This document shows, piece by piece, positions 1-6,878 of a DNA stretch of 7,914 bases. Where the stretch lies: the NCBI GenBank assembly GCA_018061385.1, contig JAGOUF010000091.1, forward strand, positions 1-7,914, read 5' to 3'. The position numbers were made by a program, and so were the translations under genes. Origin of the DNA: Chitinophagaceae bacterium (GTDB taxonomy: Bacteria > Bacteroidota > Bacteroidia > Chitinophagales > Chitinophagaceae). The notes below the pieces were generated by a model. It was not told the DNA's origin and ran no database searches. It saw nothing but the letters and a program-made list of their open reading frames with translations. Position 1 is the first letter of the stretch, and the number at the start of each line of letters is the position of its first letter.

Positions 1-268
1 TTACATTGCCTTTTGTACCTTTAATTTTTATCCAACAGCCTTCTTTTGTACATACTTCGGTAACAACGGCTTTTAGCTTTACATTTATTTTTTTTACACC
101 ATCTTTTTTTGCTGCAAGTTCATTGCTTAATTGCTCAAAAGTAATTGCACTTTCTTCAGTAGTTTTTTCACCAAAAGTTGCACCTTTATCTGCAGGTACA
201 TTTGGTGGTTGTGCATGTAATGCAGTTACACTTGCCATAACCAAAAGTGTTACGAATAATTTTTTCAT
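1..268 (-). CDS. DUF4920 family exported protein, C-terminal part beyond window edge
   Basis: The visible 89 residues run from an ATG at 268 to the left edge with no stop, so the gene is cut by the window. Residues 1-19 form a classic Sec signal peptide (MKK start, hydrophobic LFVTLLVMASVTAL, cleavage expected after the Ala of LHA). The mature part holds GATFGEKT and a later VCTKEGCW motif at residues 72-79, with Cys73 and Cys78. This Cys-x4-Cys-Trp signature is typical of the Bacteroidota DUF4920 family, whose members are usually about 150-170 residues. The molecular function of the family is not known; the paired cysteines suggest metal binding or a disulfide, which is inference. It lies 28 bases downstream of the sugar dehydrogenase gene on the same strand but appears to have its own -7 element. 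Start choice is secure because the signal peptide begins exactly there. Confidence 0.85.
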   Translation of the reverse strand, partial: MKKLFVTLLVMASVTALHAQPPNVPADKGATFGEKTTEESAITFEQLSNELAAKKDGVKKINVKLKAVVTEVCTKEGCWIKIKGTKGNV

Positions 269-283
269 GTTTAATAATTTTTG

Positions 284-291
284 CAAATGTA
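284..291 (-). promoter_or_regulatory. Bacteroidota-type -7 element for the DUF4920 gene
   Basis: Read on the minus strand, this is TACATTTG, a perfect match to the Bacteroidota TAnnTTTG -7 consensus. It lies in the 28-base gap between the stop of the sugar dehydrogenase gene and the DUF4920 start. Transcription would begin only about 10 bases before the ATG, giving a very short leader. A convincing -33 TTG at normal spacing is not visible; that region falls in the end of the upstream gene. The DUF4920 gene may therefore be transcribed alone as well as by read-through. Confidence 0.45.
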
Positions 292-296
292 CTGCT

Positions 297-1448
297 TTAT
301 TTAATGTACGAAATTTTGTAAATAACACCAGCATAATCATCACTAACCAACAAGCATCCATCTTCTGTAACAATACAATCTACTGGTCTGCCAATTACTT
401 TATCGCCATTTTGTAAAAAGCCGTCGGCAAAAGGCTCATAATTAACAATCCTGTTGCCTTCTAAAGTGGCAATGCCTACTTTATAACCTGCTTTTTTGCT
501 TCTATTCCAACTACCATGTTCACATATAAATATTTTATTTTTATAACTTGACGGAAATTGGTTGCCTGTATAAAAACGCAAACCCAATGGAGCAACATGT
601 GGCCCAACTTTTAATGCAGGTTTGGTGTAATCATTTATGTTTTTACCAACACCAAACTCAGGGTCAAGCACATCGCCCTGATGAACAAATGGAAAGCCAA
701 AGTGCATTCCTTTTTGTGGTGCATAATTCAATTCACAATAAGGTACATCATCGCCCATTAAATCTCTTCCATTATCGGTAAACCACATTTCTTTTGTTGT
801 AGGATGCCATGTAAAACCTACACTATTTCTAACTCCTTTTGCATAAATTTCTCTACCTGTTCCATTGGCATTTATACTTGTAATGGTGGCATAGATAGAA
901 TCTTTTTCGTTACAAACATTGCATGGTGCACCAACAGGAACGTATAGTTTTCCATCAGGTCCAAAAGCGATGAATTTCCAGCCATGGTGTGTTTTGTTAG
1001 GGTATTGATCGGTTACCAAAATAGGTGTTGGTGGATTGGCTAGTTGATCCTCAATATTGTCTAACCTATAAATTTTATCTACAGTAGCAATGTATAAACT
1101 ACCATCTTTAAAAGCAACACCATTGGGCATATTCAAATCGGTTGCAATGGTGTACACTTTATCGGCAATGCCATCTTTGTTTTCATCAACTACGGCATAA
1201 ACATTGTCCTCACTTCTATTGCCCACAAATAAAGTTCCTTTAGTTCCCAAACACATACTTCTTGCATTGGGCACTTCTGCAAATACATCTACCTTAAAAC
1301 CTGTAGGCACTTTAATTTTATCAACTTGATATTTTTTGTTTAAAGTAGCCTGCGTAGTTGACGTAGGTTGGTTTATAGAACCAGTTTGGCAACTAGCTAA
1401 AACGCTACAGGTACTAAATACAATTGCTAAAATTTGTTTTACGATCAT
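297..1448 (-). CDS. PQQ-dependent sugar dehydrogenase (glucose/sorbosone dehydrogenase family) lipoprotein
   Basis: This 383-residue protein belongs to the soluble beta-propeller family that oxidises sugars or aldoses with pyrroloquinoline quinone (GSDH / L-sorbosone dehydrogenase-like). Residues 1-20 are a lipoprotein signal with lipobox LASC, so Cys20 is the likely lipidated residue; the protein would sit in the cell envelope. Family landmarks, in order: THHGWKF (153-159; His154 aligns by eye with the catalytic His of soluble glucose dehydrogenase), FGPDGKLYVPVGAPCNVC (162-179, with a Cys-x2-Cys pair), KGVRNSVGFTWHP (204-216), WFTDNGRD (222-229), HFGFPFVHQGD (249-259), GPHVAPLG (282-289), EHGSWNRS (310-317) and GRPVDCIVTEDGCLLVSDDYAG (353-374). 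Length is normal and the frame is intact. The substrate cannot be named from sequence. There is no PQQ synthesis gene in the window, so the cofactor may be scavenged. No acidic surface-export signal follows Cys20. Confidence 0.92.
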   Translation of the reverse strand: MIVKQILAIVFSTCSVLASCQTGSINQPTSTTQATLNKKYQVDKIKVPTGFKVDVFAEVPNARSMCLGTKGTLFVGNRSEDNVYAVVDENKDGIADKVYTIATDLNMPNGVAFKDGSLYIATVDKIYRLDNIEDQLANPPTPILVTDQYPNKTHHGWKFIAFGPDGKLYVPVGAPCNVCNEKDSIYATITSINANGTGREIYAKGVRNSVGFTWHPTTKEMWFTDNGRDLMGDDVPYCELNYAPQKGMHFGFPFVHQGDVLDPEFGVGKNINDYTKPALKVGPHVAPLGLRFYTGNQFPSSYKNKIFICEHGSWNRSKKAGYKVGIATLEGNRIVNYEPFADGFLQNGDKVIGRPVDCIVTEDGCLLVSDDYAGVIYKISYIK

Positions 1449-1685
1449 TTTAATTTTTTTCTTAAATGCAATTTAAACAAGTTTTTTATGTAGAAGTTTA
1501 CACAAAATAGAATATTGTATAATTATAATTATAAAAACAGTATTCGTAATTTCTTTTGATGAGTATTTAGGATCCGCTTTTATTAAAAAACGAATACGAT
1601 TGCGTAATCTTTTCTCGTTTGTTAAACAATCAACTTAAAATTGTTAATGAATCGTTGTACTTTTATCCACTTAATAAAATAGATT
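1449..1685. promoter_or_regulatory. divergent intergenic region between sugar dehydrogenase and eda
   Basis: This AT-rich region must hold both divergent promoters. For eda, TACTTTTA at 1658-1665 matches the TAnnTTTG -7 consensus at all but the last base and lies 20 bases before the ATG; the nearest TTG (1641-1643) is only 14 bases upstream of it, closer than the usual spacing. For the minus-strand gene, only a weak TATTTTG (1503-1509, one spacer base short) is seen. Repeated half-sites TTGTTAA occur at 1619-1625 and 1641-1647, and AACAAT (1625-1630) pairs with ATTGTT (1640-1645). An 8-base inverted repeat, GTATTCGT at 1540-1547 and ACGAATAC at 1590-1597, lies further upstream. I see no ORF or RNA gene here. 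Confidence 0.4.
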
Positions 1686-2333
1686 ATGTCTCAAGAACAA
1701 ACCATTCAACAATTAGTCGATTATCCGGTAGTTCCGGTTTTTTACAATGCCGATTTGGCCATTTGTAAAAATATTTTTGATGCCTGTTATAAAGGCGGAA
1801 TTCGAGTGTTTGAATTTACCAATCGTGGTGCCAACGCTTTAGATAGTTTTAAAGAATTGGTAGCTTCATTGCCACAATATCCAGGCTATTCAATTGGTGC
1901 TGGTACAGTTTTAAAAGCAAAAGATGCAGAAGCATTTATTGCTGCGGGTGCAAGTTTTATAGTTTCGCCATGTTATTCAGGAGAAGTATTTGATGTTTGT
2001 TATCAACATAAAATACCTTACATGCCAGGTTGTATGACGGTGAAAGAAATTTATGATGCTGCAAGTGCAGGCTGTGAAGTAATTAAAATTTTTCCTGGCG
2101 ATGTGGTAGGTGCAAAATTTGTAAAAGGTGTAAAAGCTGTTTTTCCTAAACAAAAATTAATGGTTACTGGTGGGGTAGAACCAACAAAAGATAGTTTTGC
2201 AAGTTGGTTTGGTGCTGGTGTAACTGCTGTTGGCATGGGCAGCCAATTATTTAGAAAAGAATGGTTAGACAATGGTGATTATGAATCAGTTACAAAAATT
2301 TGTGCTGAGTGTATGGCATTATTGAACAAATAG
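1686..2333 (+). CDS. eda: bifunctional KDPG / 4-hydroxy-2-oxoglutarate aldolase
   Basis: This 215-residue class I aldolase splits 2-keto-3-deoxy-6-phosphogluconate into pyruvate and glyceraldehyde 3-phosphate, in the cytoplasm. It serves the Entner-Doudoroff pathway or the end of uronate catabolism. The whole protein is one TIM barrel. Key motifs are EFTNRG (43-48, with the Glu43 and Arg47 that correspond to active-site residues in E. coli Eda), GAGTV (71-75), FIVSP (91-95), MPGCMT (113-118), VIKIFPG (132-138) with Lys134 as the Schiff-base lysine, TGGV (161-164) and AVGMGS (181-186). Length matches the family. The ATG start gives the usual short helix before PVVPVFY and no upstream in-frame alternative is needed. 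The gene stands alone: divergent from the dehydrogenase and closed by a terminator 17 bases after its stop. The usual KDG kinase partner is not adjacent. Confidence 0.96.
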   Translation: MSQEQTIQQLVDYPVVPVFYNADLAICKNIFDACYKGGIRVFEFTNRGANALDSFKELVASLPQYPGYSIGAGTVLKAKDAEAFIAAGASFIVSPCYSGEVFDVCYQHKIPYMPGCMTVKEIYDAASAGCEVIKIFPGDVVGAKFVKGVKAVFPKQKLMVTGGVEPTKDSFASWFGAGVTAVGMGSQLFRKEWLDNGDYESVTKICAECMALLNK

Positions 2334-2349
2334 ATTGAATAGTTACTAT

Positions 2350-2385
2350 AAAATGCCCACATGTTGAAATATGTGGGCATTTTTT
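2350..2385 (+). terminator. intrinsic terminator of eda
   Basis: A 13-bp perfect stem (2350-2362 with 2371-2383, core ATGCCCACAT / ATGTGGGCAT) closes an 8-base loop and runs into T2380-T2385. It begins 17 bases after the eda stop codon. This is a textbook Rho-independent terminator and separates eda transcription from rpoB. The stem is symmetric with A residues on its left side, but no minus-strand gene ends here, so bidirectional use is not implied. Confidence 0.92.
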
Positions 2386-2447
2386 GGGTTGAAAGGCTAA
2401 AAACTGAAAATTTTTCCACATTTTTTGTATTCGGCTTAAAATTTGTT

Positions 2448-2477
2448 TTTGGCTTTCACTTGCATTCCTTACTTTTG
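2448..2477 (+). promoter_or_regulatory. primary-sigma (Bacteroidota type) promoter of rpoB
   Basis: TTTG at 2448-2451 (-33 element) is followed by an 18-base spacer and TACTTTTG at 2470-2477, which matches TAnnTTTG perfectly. This is the best promoter in the window. It lies about 63 bases beyond the eda terminator. Transcription should start near 2483, giving rpoB a leader of about 135 bases. Its presence directly upstream of rpoB fits with rpoB being transcribed independently of a ribosomal-protein operon. Confidence 0.75.
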
Positions 2478-2482
2478 CCATC

Positions 2483-2617
2483 CTTTAATTTTCGGTAAGC
2501 TAGCTAAGGTTGTTATGTTCATGGCCGTGATTGCGTAACAACTTGTAAATCAGTAAAAAAGAGAAATGCGTTTCTCTACCGAATCAATATTGCAATAAAC
2601 CGGTTTTACAAAATATT
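2483..2617 (+). promoter_or_regulatory. structured 5' leader of rpoB
   Basis: The predicted untranslated leader holds several inverted repeats. (1) 2507-2515 pairs with 2536-2544 (core GTTGTTA / TAACAAC, plus a G-U and an A-U pair), and the loop can be extended by weaker pairs. (2) AGAGAAA 2560-2566 pairs with TTTCTCT 2571-2577 around a TGCG tetraloop. (3) Two adjoining 10-base palindromes, TATTGCAATA (2588-2597) and AAACCGGTTT (2597-2606), lie 11 bases before the ATG. A 7-codon mini-ORF (MFMAVIA, 2515-2538) sits inside the first hairpin. No Shine-Dalgarno sequence precedes the rpoB ATG. A regulatory role, such as autogenous control of RNA polymerase synthesis, is inference; I do not recognise a known RNA family. 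Confidence 0.4.
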
Positions 2618-5600
2618 ATGTCAACAACACAATTGAACAACAGGATCAACTTTGGTAAAACAAAAAACCTTGCTGCAACTCCTGACCTTTTAGACATTCA
2701 GTTAGAATCTTTCAAAGAATTTTTTCAATTAGAAACAACGCCTGATAAGCGTAACAACGAGGGTTTATTCCGTGTGTTTAAGGATAACTTTCCTATCACC
2801 GATACTCGTAACATTTTCGTATTGGAATTCTTGGATTATTTTATTGATCCGCCCCGATACTCTATTGATGAGTGTATGGAGCGTGGATTAACCTATGCTG
2901 TTCCATTAAAAGCTAAACTTCGTTTAAGCTGTAATGATGAAGAGCATGTGGATTTTCAAACCATTGTACAGGACGTATTCTTAGGTAATATTCCTTACAT
3001 GACCCCTCGTGGTACATTTGTAGTAAATGGTGCCGAACGTGTAGTTGTTTCTCAGTTACATCGTTCTCCAGGCGTTTTCTTTGGTCAATCAACACATCCA
3101 AATGGTACTAAAATTTACTCTGCAAGAGTAATTCCTTTTAAAGGTGCTTGGATGGAGTTTGCTACAGACATTAACAATGTGATGTATGCTTACATTGATC
3201 GTAAGAAAAAATTCCCTGTAACTACTTTATTGCGTTCTATTGGCTTCGAAACAGATAAAGACATTCTTACTTTATTTGGAATGGCTGATGAAATAGTTGC
3301 CGATAAAAAAGAATTACTTAAACATATTGGTAAAAAATTAGCTGCTCGTGTATTACGTACTTGGGTAGAAGATTTTGTTGATGAAGATACTGGTGAAGTA
3401 GTTTCTATTGAGCGTAACGAAATTGTAATGGAACGTGATGTTGTATTAGATGAAGATGCCATTGATACCATTATTGAAATGGAAATTAAAAGCATTTTCA
3501 TACAAAGAGAAGACGTTGGTGGCGATTATGCAATCATTTACAATACATTAAATAAAGATACTTCAAACAGTGAGTTAGAAGCGGTTCAGCACATTTATCG
3601 TCAATTACGTGGTGCCGATGCTCCTGATAATGAAACTGCTCGTGGTATTATCGATAAATTATTCTTCTCTGATAAACGTTATGATTTAGGAGAAGTTGGA
3701 CGTTATAAAATCAATGGAAAATTAGGTTTAGATTATCCTTTAACTAAAAAGGTATTAACTAAACAAGATATCATTGAAATTATTAAATATTTAGTTCGTT
3801 TAACCAACGCTAAAGCTGATATTGATGATATTGATCATTTGTCAAATCGTCGTGTACGTACAGTTGGCGAACAATTGTATGCACAATTTGGTGTAGGCTT
3901 AGCTCGTATGGCTCGTACCATTCGTGAAAGAATGAACGTAAGAGACAATGAAGTATTTACACCTGTAGATTTGATTAATGCAAGAACATTGAGTTCTGTA
4001 ATTAATTCTTTCTTTGGTACATCTCAATTGTCTCAGTTCTTAGATCAAACCAATCCTTTATCTGAAATTACACACAAACGTCGTATTTCAGCTTTAGGCC
4101 CAGGAGGTTTAAGTAGAGAGAGGGCAGGATTTGAGGTACGTGACGTACACTATTCTCACTACGGTCGTTTATGTACAATTGAAACACCAGAAGGACCAAA
4201 CATTGGTTTGATTTCTACTTTGTGTGTACATGCTGCTATTAACGAAATGGGCTTTATTGAAACTCCATATCGTACTGTAGAAAATGGAAAGGTGAACTTG
4301 AATGACTTGAAATACTTGAGTGCAGAAGAAGAAGAAGAAAAGAAAATTGCACAAAGTAATACACCAATGGATGCTGAAGGTAATTTCTTAGAAGAAAAAA
4401 TTGTAAGTAGAGATACTGGCGATTTTCCAATCTTAGATAAAGGCGAAGTTCAGTATATGGACGTTGCACCTAACCAAATTGTTGGTTTATCTGCATCATT
4501 AATTCCTTTCTTAGAACATGATGATGCCAACCGTGCTTTGATGGGATCGAACATGCAACGTCAAGCTGTTCCATTATTACGTCCAGAAGCACCAGTAGTT
4601 GGTACAGGTTTAGAAGGAAGAGCTGCACGTGATGCACGTATTCAATTACATGCTGAAGGTGAAGGTGTTGTTGAGTTTGTTGATGCCAATGAAATTCATG
4701 TTCGTTACGAAAGAAGCGAAGATGAAAGAGTAATTAGCTTTGATGATGATTTGAAAATATACAAACTAACTAAGTTCATTAAAACCAACCAAGCTACTTG
4801 TATTAACTTAAGTCCTGCTGTTAAAAAAGGACAAAAAGTTAGCAAAGGAGATTTCTTAACAGAAGGTTATGCAACCAAAAATGGTGAATTGGCTTTGGGT
4901 AGAAATTTACAAGTTGCGTTCATGCCTTGGAAGGGTTACAATTTTGAGGATGCGATTGTAATTAATGAAAAAGTAGTACGTGAAGATTGGTTTACATCTG
5001 TACACATTGATGAATATGAATTAGAAGTTCGTGATACCAAATTAGGAGAAGAAGAATTAACACCAGATATTCCTAACGTTTCTGAAGAAGCTACTAAAGA
5101 TTTAGATGAAAACGGTATTATTCGTATTGGAGCTACAATTAAAGAAGGCGATATTCTAATTGGTAAAATTACTCCTAAAGGTGAAAGTGATCCTACACCA
5201 GAAGAGAAATTATTAAGAGCCATTTTTGGTGATAAAGCAGGTGATGCAAAAGATGCTTCATTAAAAGCTCCAAATGGTACAGAAGGTGTTGTTATTGACA
5301 AAAAATTATTCCAACGTGCTAAGAAAGACAAGAACGCTAAAGTTCGTGAAAAAGCATTGTTAGATAAAGTTGAAAAAACACACCAAGAAAACGAAGAAGA
5401 TTTAAAAGAACAATTGCTGAATAAATTACAAGCATTGTTAAAAGATAAATCATCTCAAAGTGTAACAAATAGTTTTGGTGAAATATTGATAGGTAAAGGT
5501 GCTAAGTTCAATCAAAAGAATTTGGCTGCAATTGAGTATGCAACTGTTAATCCATTGGGTTGGACAGGCGATACAAAAATTGATGACGCTATCAATACTT

Positions 5601-6421
5601 TATTGCACAACTACAGCATTAAGTTTAACGAAGAGTTGGGTAGATACAAACGTGAAAAATTCAATATCTCAATTGGTGATGAATTACCAGCAGGTGTATT
5701 GAAATTGGCTAAAGTTTACCTAGCTGTTAAACGTAAGTTGAAAGTGGGCGATAAAATGGCGGGTCGACATGGTAACAAAGGTATCGTTGCTAAAATTGTA
5801 CGTGCCGAGGATATGCCATTTATGGAAGATGGAACTCCGGTTGATATTGTTCTTAATCCATTGGGTGTACCTTCTCGTATGAACTTAGGACAGATTTATG
5901 AAACAATTTTAGGATGGAGTGCTAAGAAATTAGGTGTTCGTTTTGCAACCCCAATTTTCGATGGTGCTTCAACTACAGAAATTGAACAATACTGTAACGA
6001 TGCTCAAATTCCTTTAAACGGACATACCTATTTATACGATGGTGAAACTGGAGAACGTTTTCACCAAAAAGCAACTGTTGGCGTTATTTATGTAATTAAA
6101 TTACACCACATGGTTGATGATAAAATGCATGCTCGTTCTATTGGGCCATACAGCTTAATTACACAACAACCTTTGGGTGGTAAAGCCCAGTTTGGTGGTC
6201 AGCGTTTTGGTGAAATGGAGGTTTGGGCATTGGAAGCTTATGGTGCTGCCAACATTTTACAAGAATTGTTAACCCTTAAATCTGATGATATTATTGGTCG
6301 TGCAAAAACTTATGAAGCAATTGTAAAAGGCGATAATATTCCTAAACCAGGTGTACCAGAATCATTCAATGTATTGGTACATGAGTTAAGAGGCTTAGGT
6401 TTAGATTTGAAGTTTGATTAA
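2618..6421 (+). CDS. rpoB: DNA-directed RNA polymerase subunit beta
   Basis: Complete 1267-residue beta subunit, the length usual in Bacteroidota (E. coli has 1342). It forms one side of the core polymerase active-site cleft and binds rifampicin. Landmarks in order: INFGKTKN and DIQLESF near the N-terminus, [11 protein letters not shown] (145-155), and the rifampicin region 471-493 with Asp476, His486, Arg489 and Ser491 in the sensitive state (E. coli 516, 526, 529, 531). Then come [20 protein letters not shown] (protrusion/flap side), a lysine- and glutamate-rich coiled segment of roughly residues 895-960 that replaces part of the E. coli lineage insertion, [12 protein letters not shown] (1044-1055; Lys1046 and Lys1054 correspond to active-site Lys1065 and Lys1073), and the [23 protein letters not shown] clamp-anchor region near the C-terminus. 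The start gives the usual Bacteroidota N-terminus. The frame is intact. Unusually, it has its own promoter and terminator and neither rplL nor rpoC beside it. Confidence 0.99.
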   Translation: MSTTQLNNRINFGKTKNLAATPDLLDIQLESFKEFFQLETTPDKRNNEGLFRVFKDNFPITDTRNIFVLEFLDYFIDPPRYSIDECMERGLTYAVPLKAKLRLSCNDEEHVDFQTIVQDVFLGNIPYMTPRGTFVVNGAERVVVSQLHRSPGVFFGQSTHPNGTKIYSARVIPFKGAWMEFATDINNVMYAYIDRKKKFPVTTLLRSIGFETDKDILTLFGMADEIVADKKELLKHIGKKLAARVLRTWVEDFVDEDTGEVVSIERNEIVMERDVVLDEDAIDTIIEMEIKSIFIQREDVGGDYAIIYNTLNKDTSNSELEAVQHIYRQLRGADAPDNETARGIIDKLFFSDKRYDLGEVGRYKINGKLGLDYPLTKKVLTKQDIIEIIKYLVRLTNAKADIDDIDHLSNRRVRTVGEQLYAQFGVGLARMARTIRERMNVRDNEVFTPVDLINARTLSSVINSFFGTSQLSQFLDQTNPLSEITHKRRISALGPGGLSRERAGFEVRDVHYSHYGRLCTIETPEGPNIGLISTLCVHAAINEMGFIETPYRTVENGKVNLNDLKYLSAEEEEEKKIAQSNTPMDAEGNFLEEKIVSRDTGDFPILDKGEVQYMDVAPNQIVGLSASLIPFLEHDDANRALMGSNMQRQAVPLLRPEAPVVGTGLEGRAARDARIQLHAEGEGVVEFVDANEIHVRYERSEDERVISFDDDLKIYKLTKFIKTNQATCINLSPAVKKGQKVSKGDFLTEGYATKNGELALGRNLQVAFMPWKGYNFEDAIVINEKVVREDWFTSVHIDEYELEVRDTKLGEEELTPDIPNVSEEATKDLDENGIIRIGATIKEGDILIGKITPKGESDPTPEEKLLRAIFGDKAGDAKDASLKAPNGTEGVVIDKKLFQRAKKDKNAKVREKALLDKVEKTHQENEEDLKEQLLNKLQALLKDKSSQSVTNSFGEILIGKGAKFNQKNLAAIEYATVNPLGWTGDTKIDDAINTLLHNYSIKFNEELGRYKREKFNISIGDELPAGVLKLAKVYLAVKRKLKVGDKMAGRHGNKGIVAKIVRAEDMPFMEDGTPVDIVLNPLGVPSRMNLGQIYETILGWSAKKLGVRFATPIFDGASTTEIEQYCNDAQIPLNGHTYLYDGETGERFHQKATVGVIYVIKLHHMVDDKMHARSIGPYSLITQQPLGGKAQFGGQRFGEMEVWALEAYGAANILQELLTLKSDDIIGRAKTYEAIVKGDNIPKPGVPESFNVLVHELRGLGLDLKFD

Positions 6422-6446
6422 TTAAAATATATCAATCTCATTATAC

Positions 6447-6479
6447 AACTCCCATACTGCAAAGTGTGGGAGTTTTTTT
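6447..6479 (+). terminator. intrinsic terminator of rpoB
   Basis: A 12-bp stem (6447-6458 with 6463-6474, core CTCCCA / TGGGAG, one T-G wobble) closes a GCAA tetraloop of the stable GNRA class and is followed by T6473-T6479. It starts 25 bases after the rpoB stop. Its strength shows that the rpoB transcript ends here and does not continue into an rpoC gene. Confidence 0.93.
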
Positions 6480-6623
6480 ATGTTACCAGCAGTTGTACAT
6501 CAATTTAACTTTAGTGGTGTCACTCACTTCAAGGGTATAACTTTATTGAGCTTTTAACATCAAATAAAAAATTCTAGCTTACCTTGCAACCCGGATTGAT
6601 CATATACACAATCAACATATAAT

Positions 6624-6866
6624 TTGAAACACAAAGAACTCTTTTCATTACATCAACATACTAGCAGAACATTAGCAGATAGTCTTCAAGTAATTACTTA
6701 TACTTCGTTTGGTAAAGAATATTCAATCAAAGGAATTATGGAAGAAGTAGAAAACTATATTTATCTATATGAGTATAGAGGCAAACAAATAGGAACTGAA
6801 TTTTTTATTTCGTTTTCAAAAAATTCAACTACTTATAAATTGGTAGATGTACAAGAAATAAAATAG
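6624..6866 (+). CDS. doubtful small hypothetical protein (TTG start)
   Basis: An open frame of 80 codons that I do not recognise. It runs from a TTG at 6624; the frame is open back to a TGA at 6597-6599 with no ATG, and the first in-frame ATG is at 6738, which would leave only 42 residues. The translation has a plausible protein character: a polar N-terminal stretch, then alternating hydrophobic residues that look like beta strands (LQVITYTSF, YIYLYEYRG, TEFFISF, YKLVDVQEI). It has no signal peptide, membrane segment or Cys. A -7-like TATAATTTG (6618-6626, one spacer base too long) overlaps the TTG, which argues against that start. It could be a real small gene, or the 3' remnant of a longer one. 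It converges on ilvA with a 12-base gap and no visible terminator between them. Confidence 0.35.
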   Translation: MKHKELFSLHQHTSRTLADSLQVITYTSFGKEYSIKGIMEEVENYIYLYEYRGKQIGTEFFISFSKNSTTYKLVDVQEIK

Positions 6867-6878
6867 CAAGTTGGGTTA

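Noticed and set aside
6..416. Plus-strand open frame of 136 codons
   Set aside because: It is the antisense of the DUF4920 gene and the end of the sugar dehydrogenase gene, both of which have clear family motifs; its Phe/Thr-rich translation is a shadow.
2290..2481. Minus-strand open frame across the eda terminator and rpoB promoter
   Set aside because: It spans a clear terminator stem and promoter of the other strand, and the peptide has no recognisable features.
3190..3501. Minus-strand open frame of 103 codons inside rpoB
   Set aside because: Ser/Thr/Ile-rich translation typical of the antisense of codon-biased rpoB; no promoter or domain.
4323..4345. Run of GAA codons encoding five Glu in rpoB
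   Set aside because: A short acidic run in a variable loop of RpoB; a codon repeat, not a separate element.
4936..5331. Minus-strand open frame of 131 codons inside rpoB
   Set aside because: Ser-rich antisense shadow of a strongly coding, highly conserved gene; no recognisable domain.
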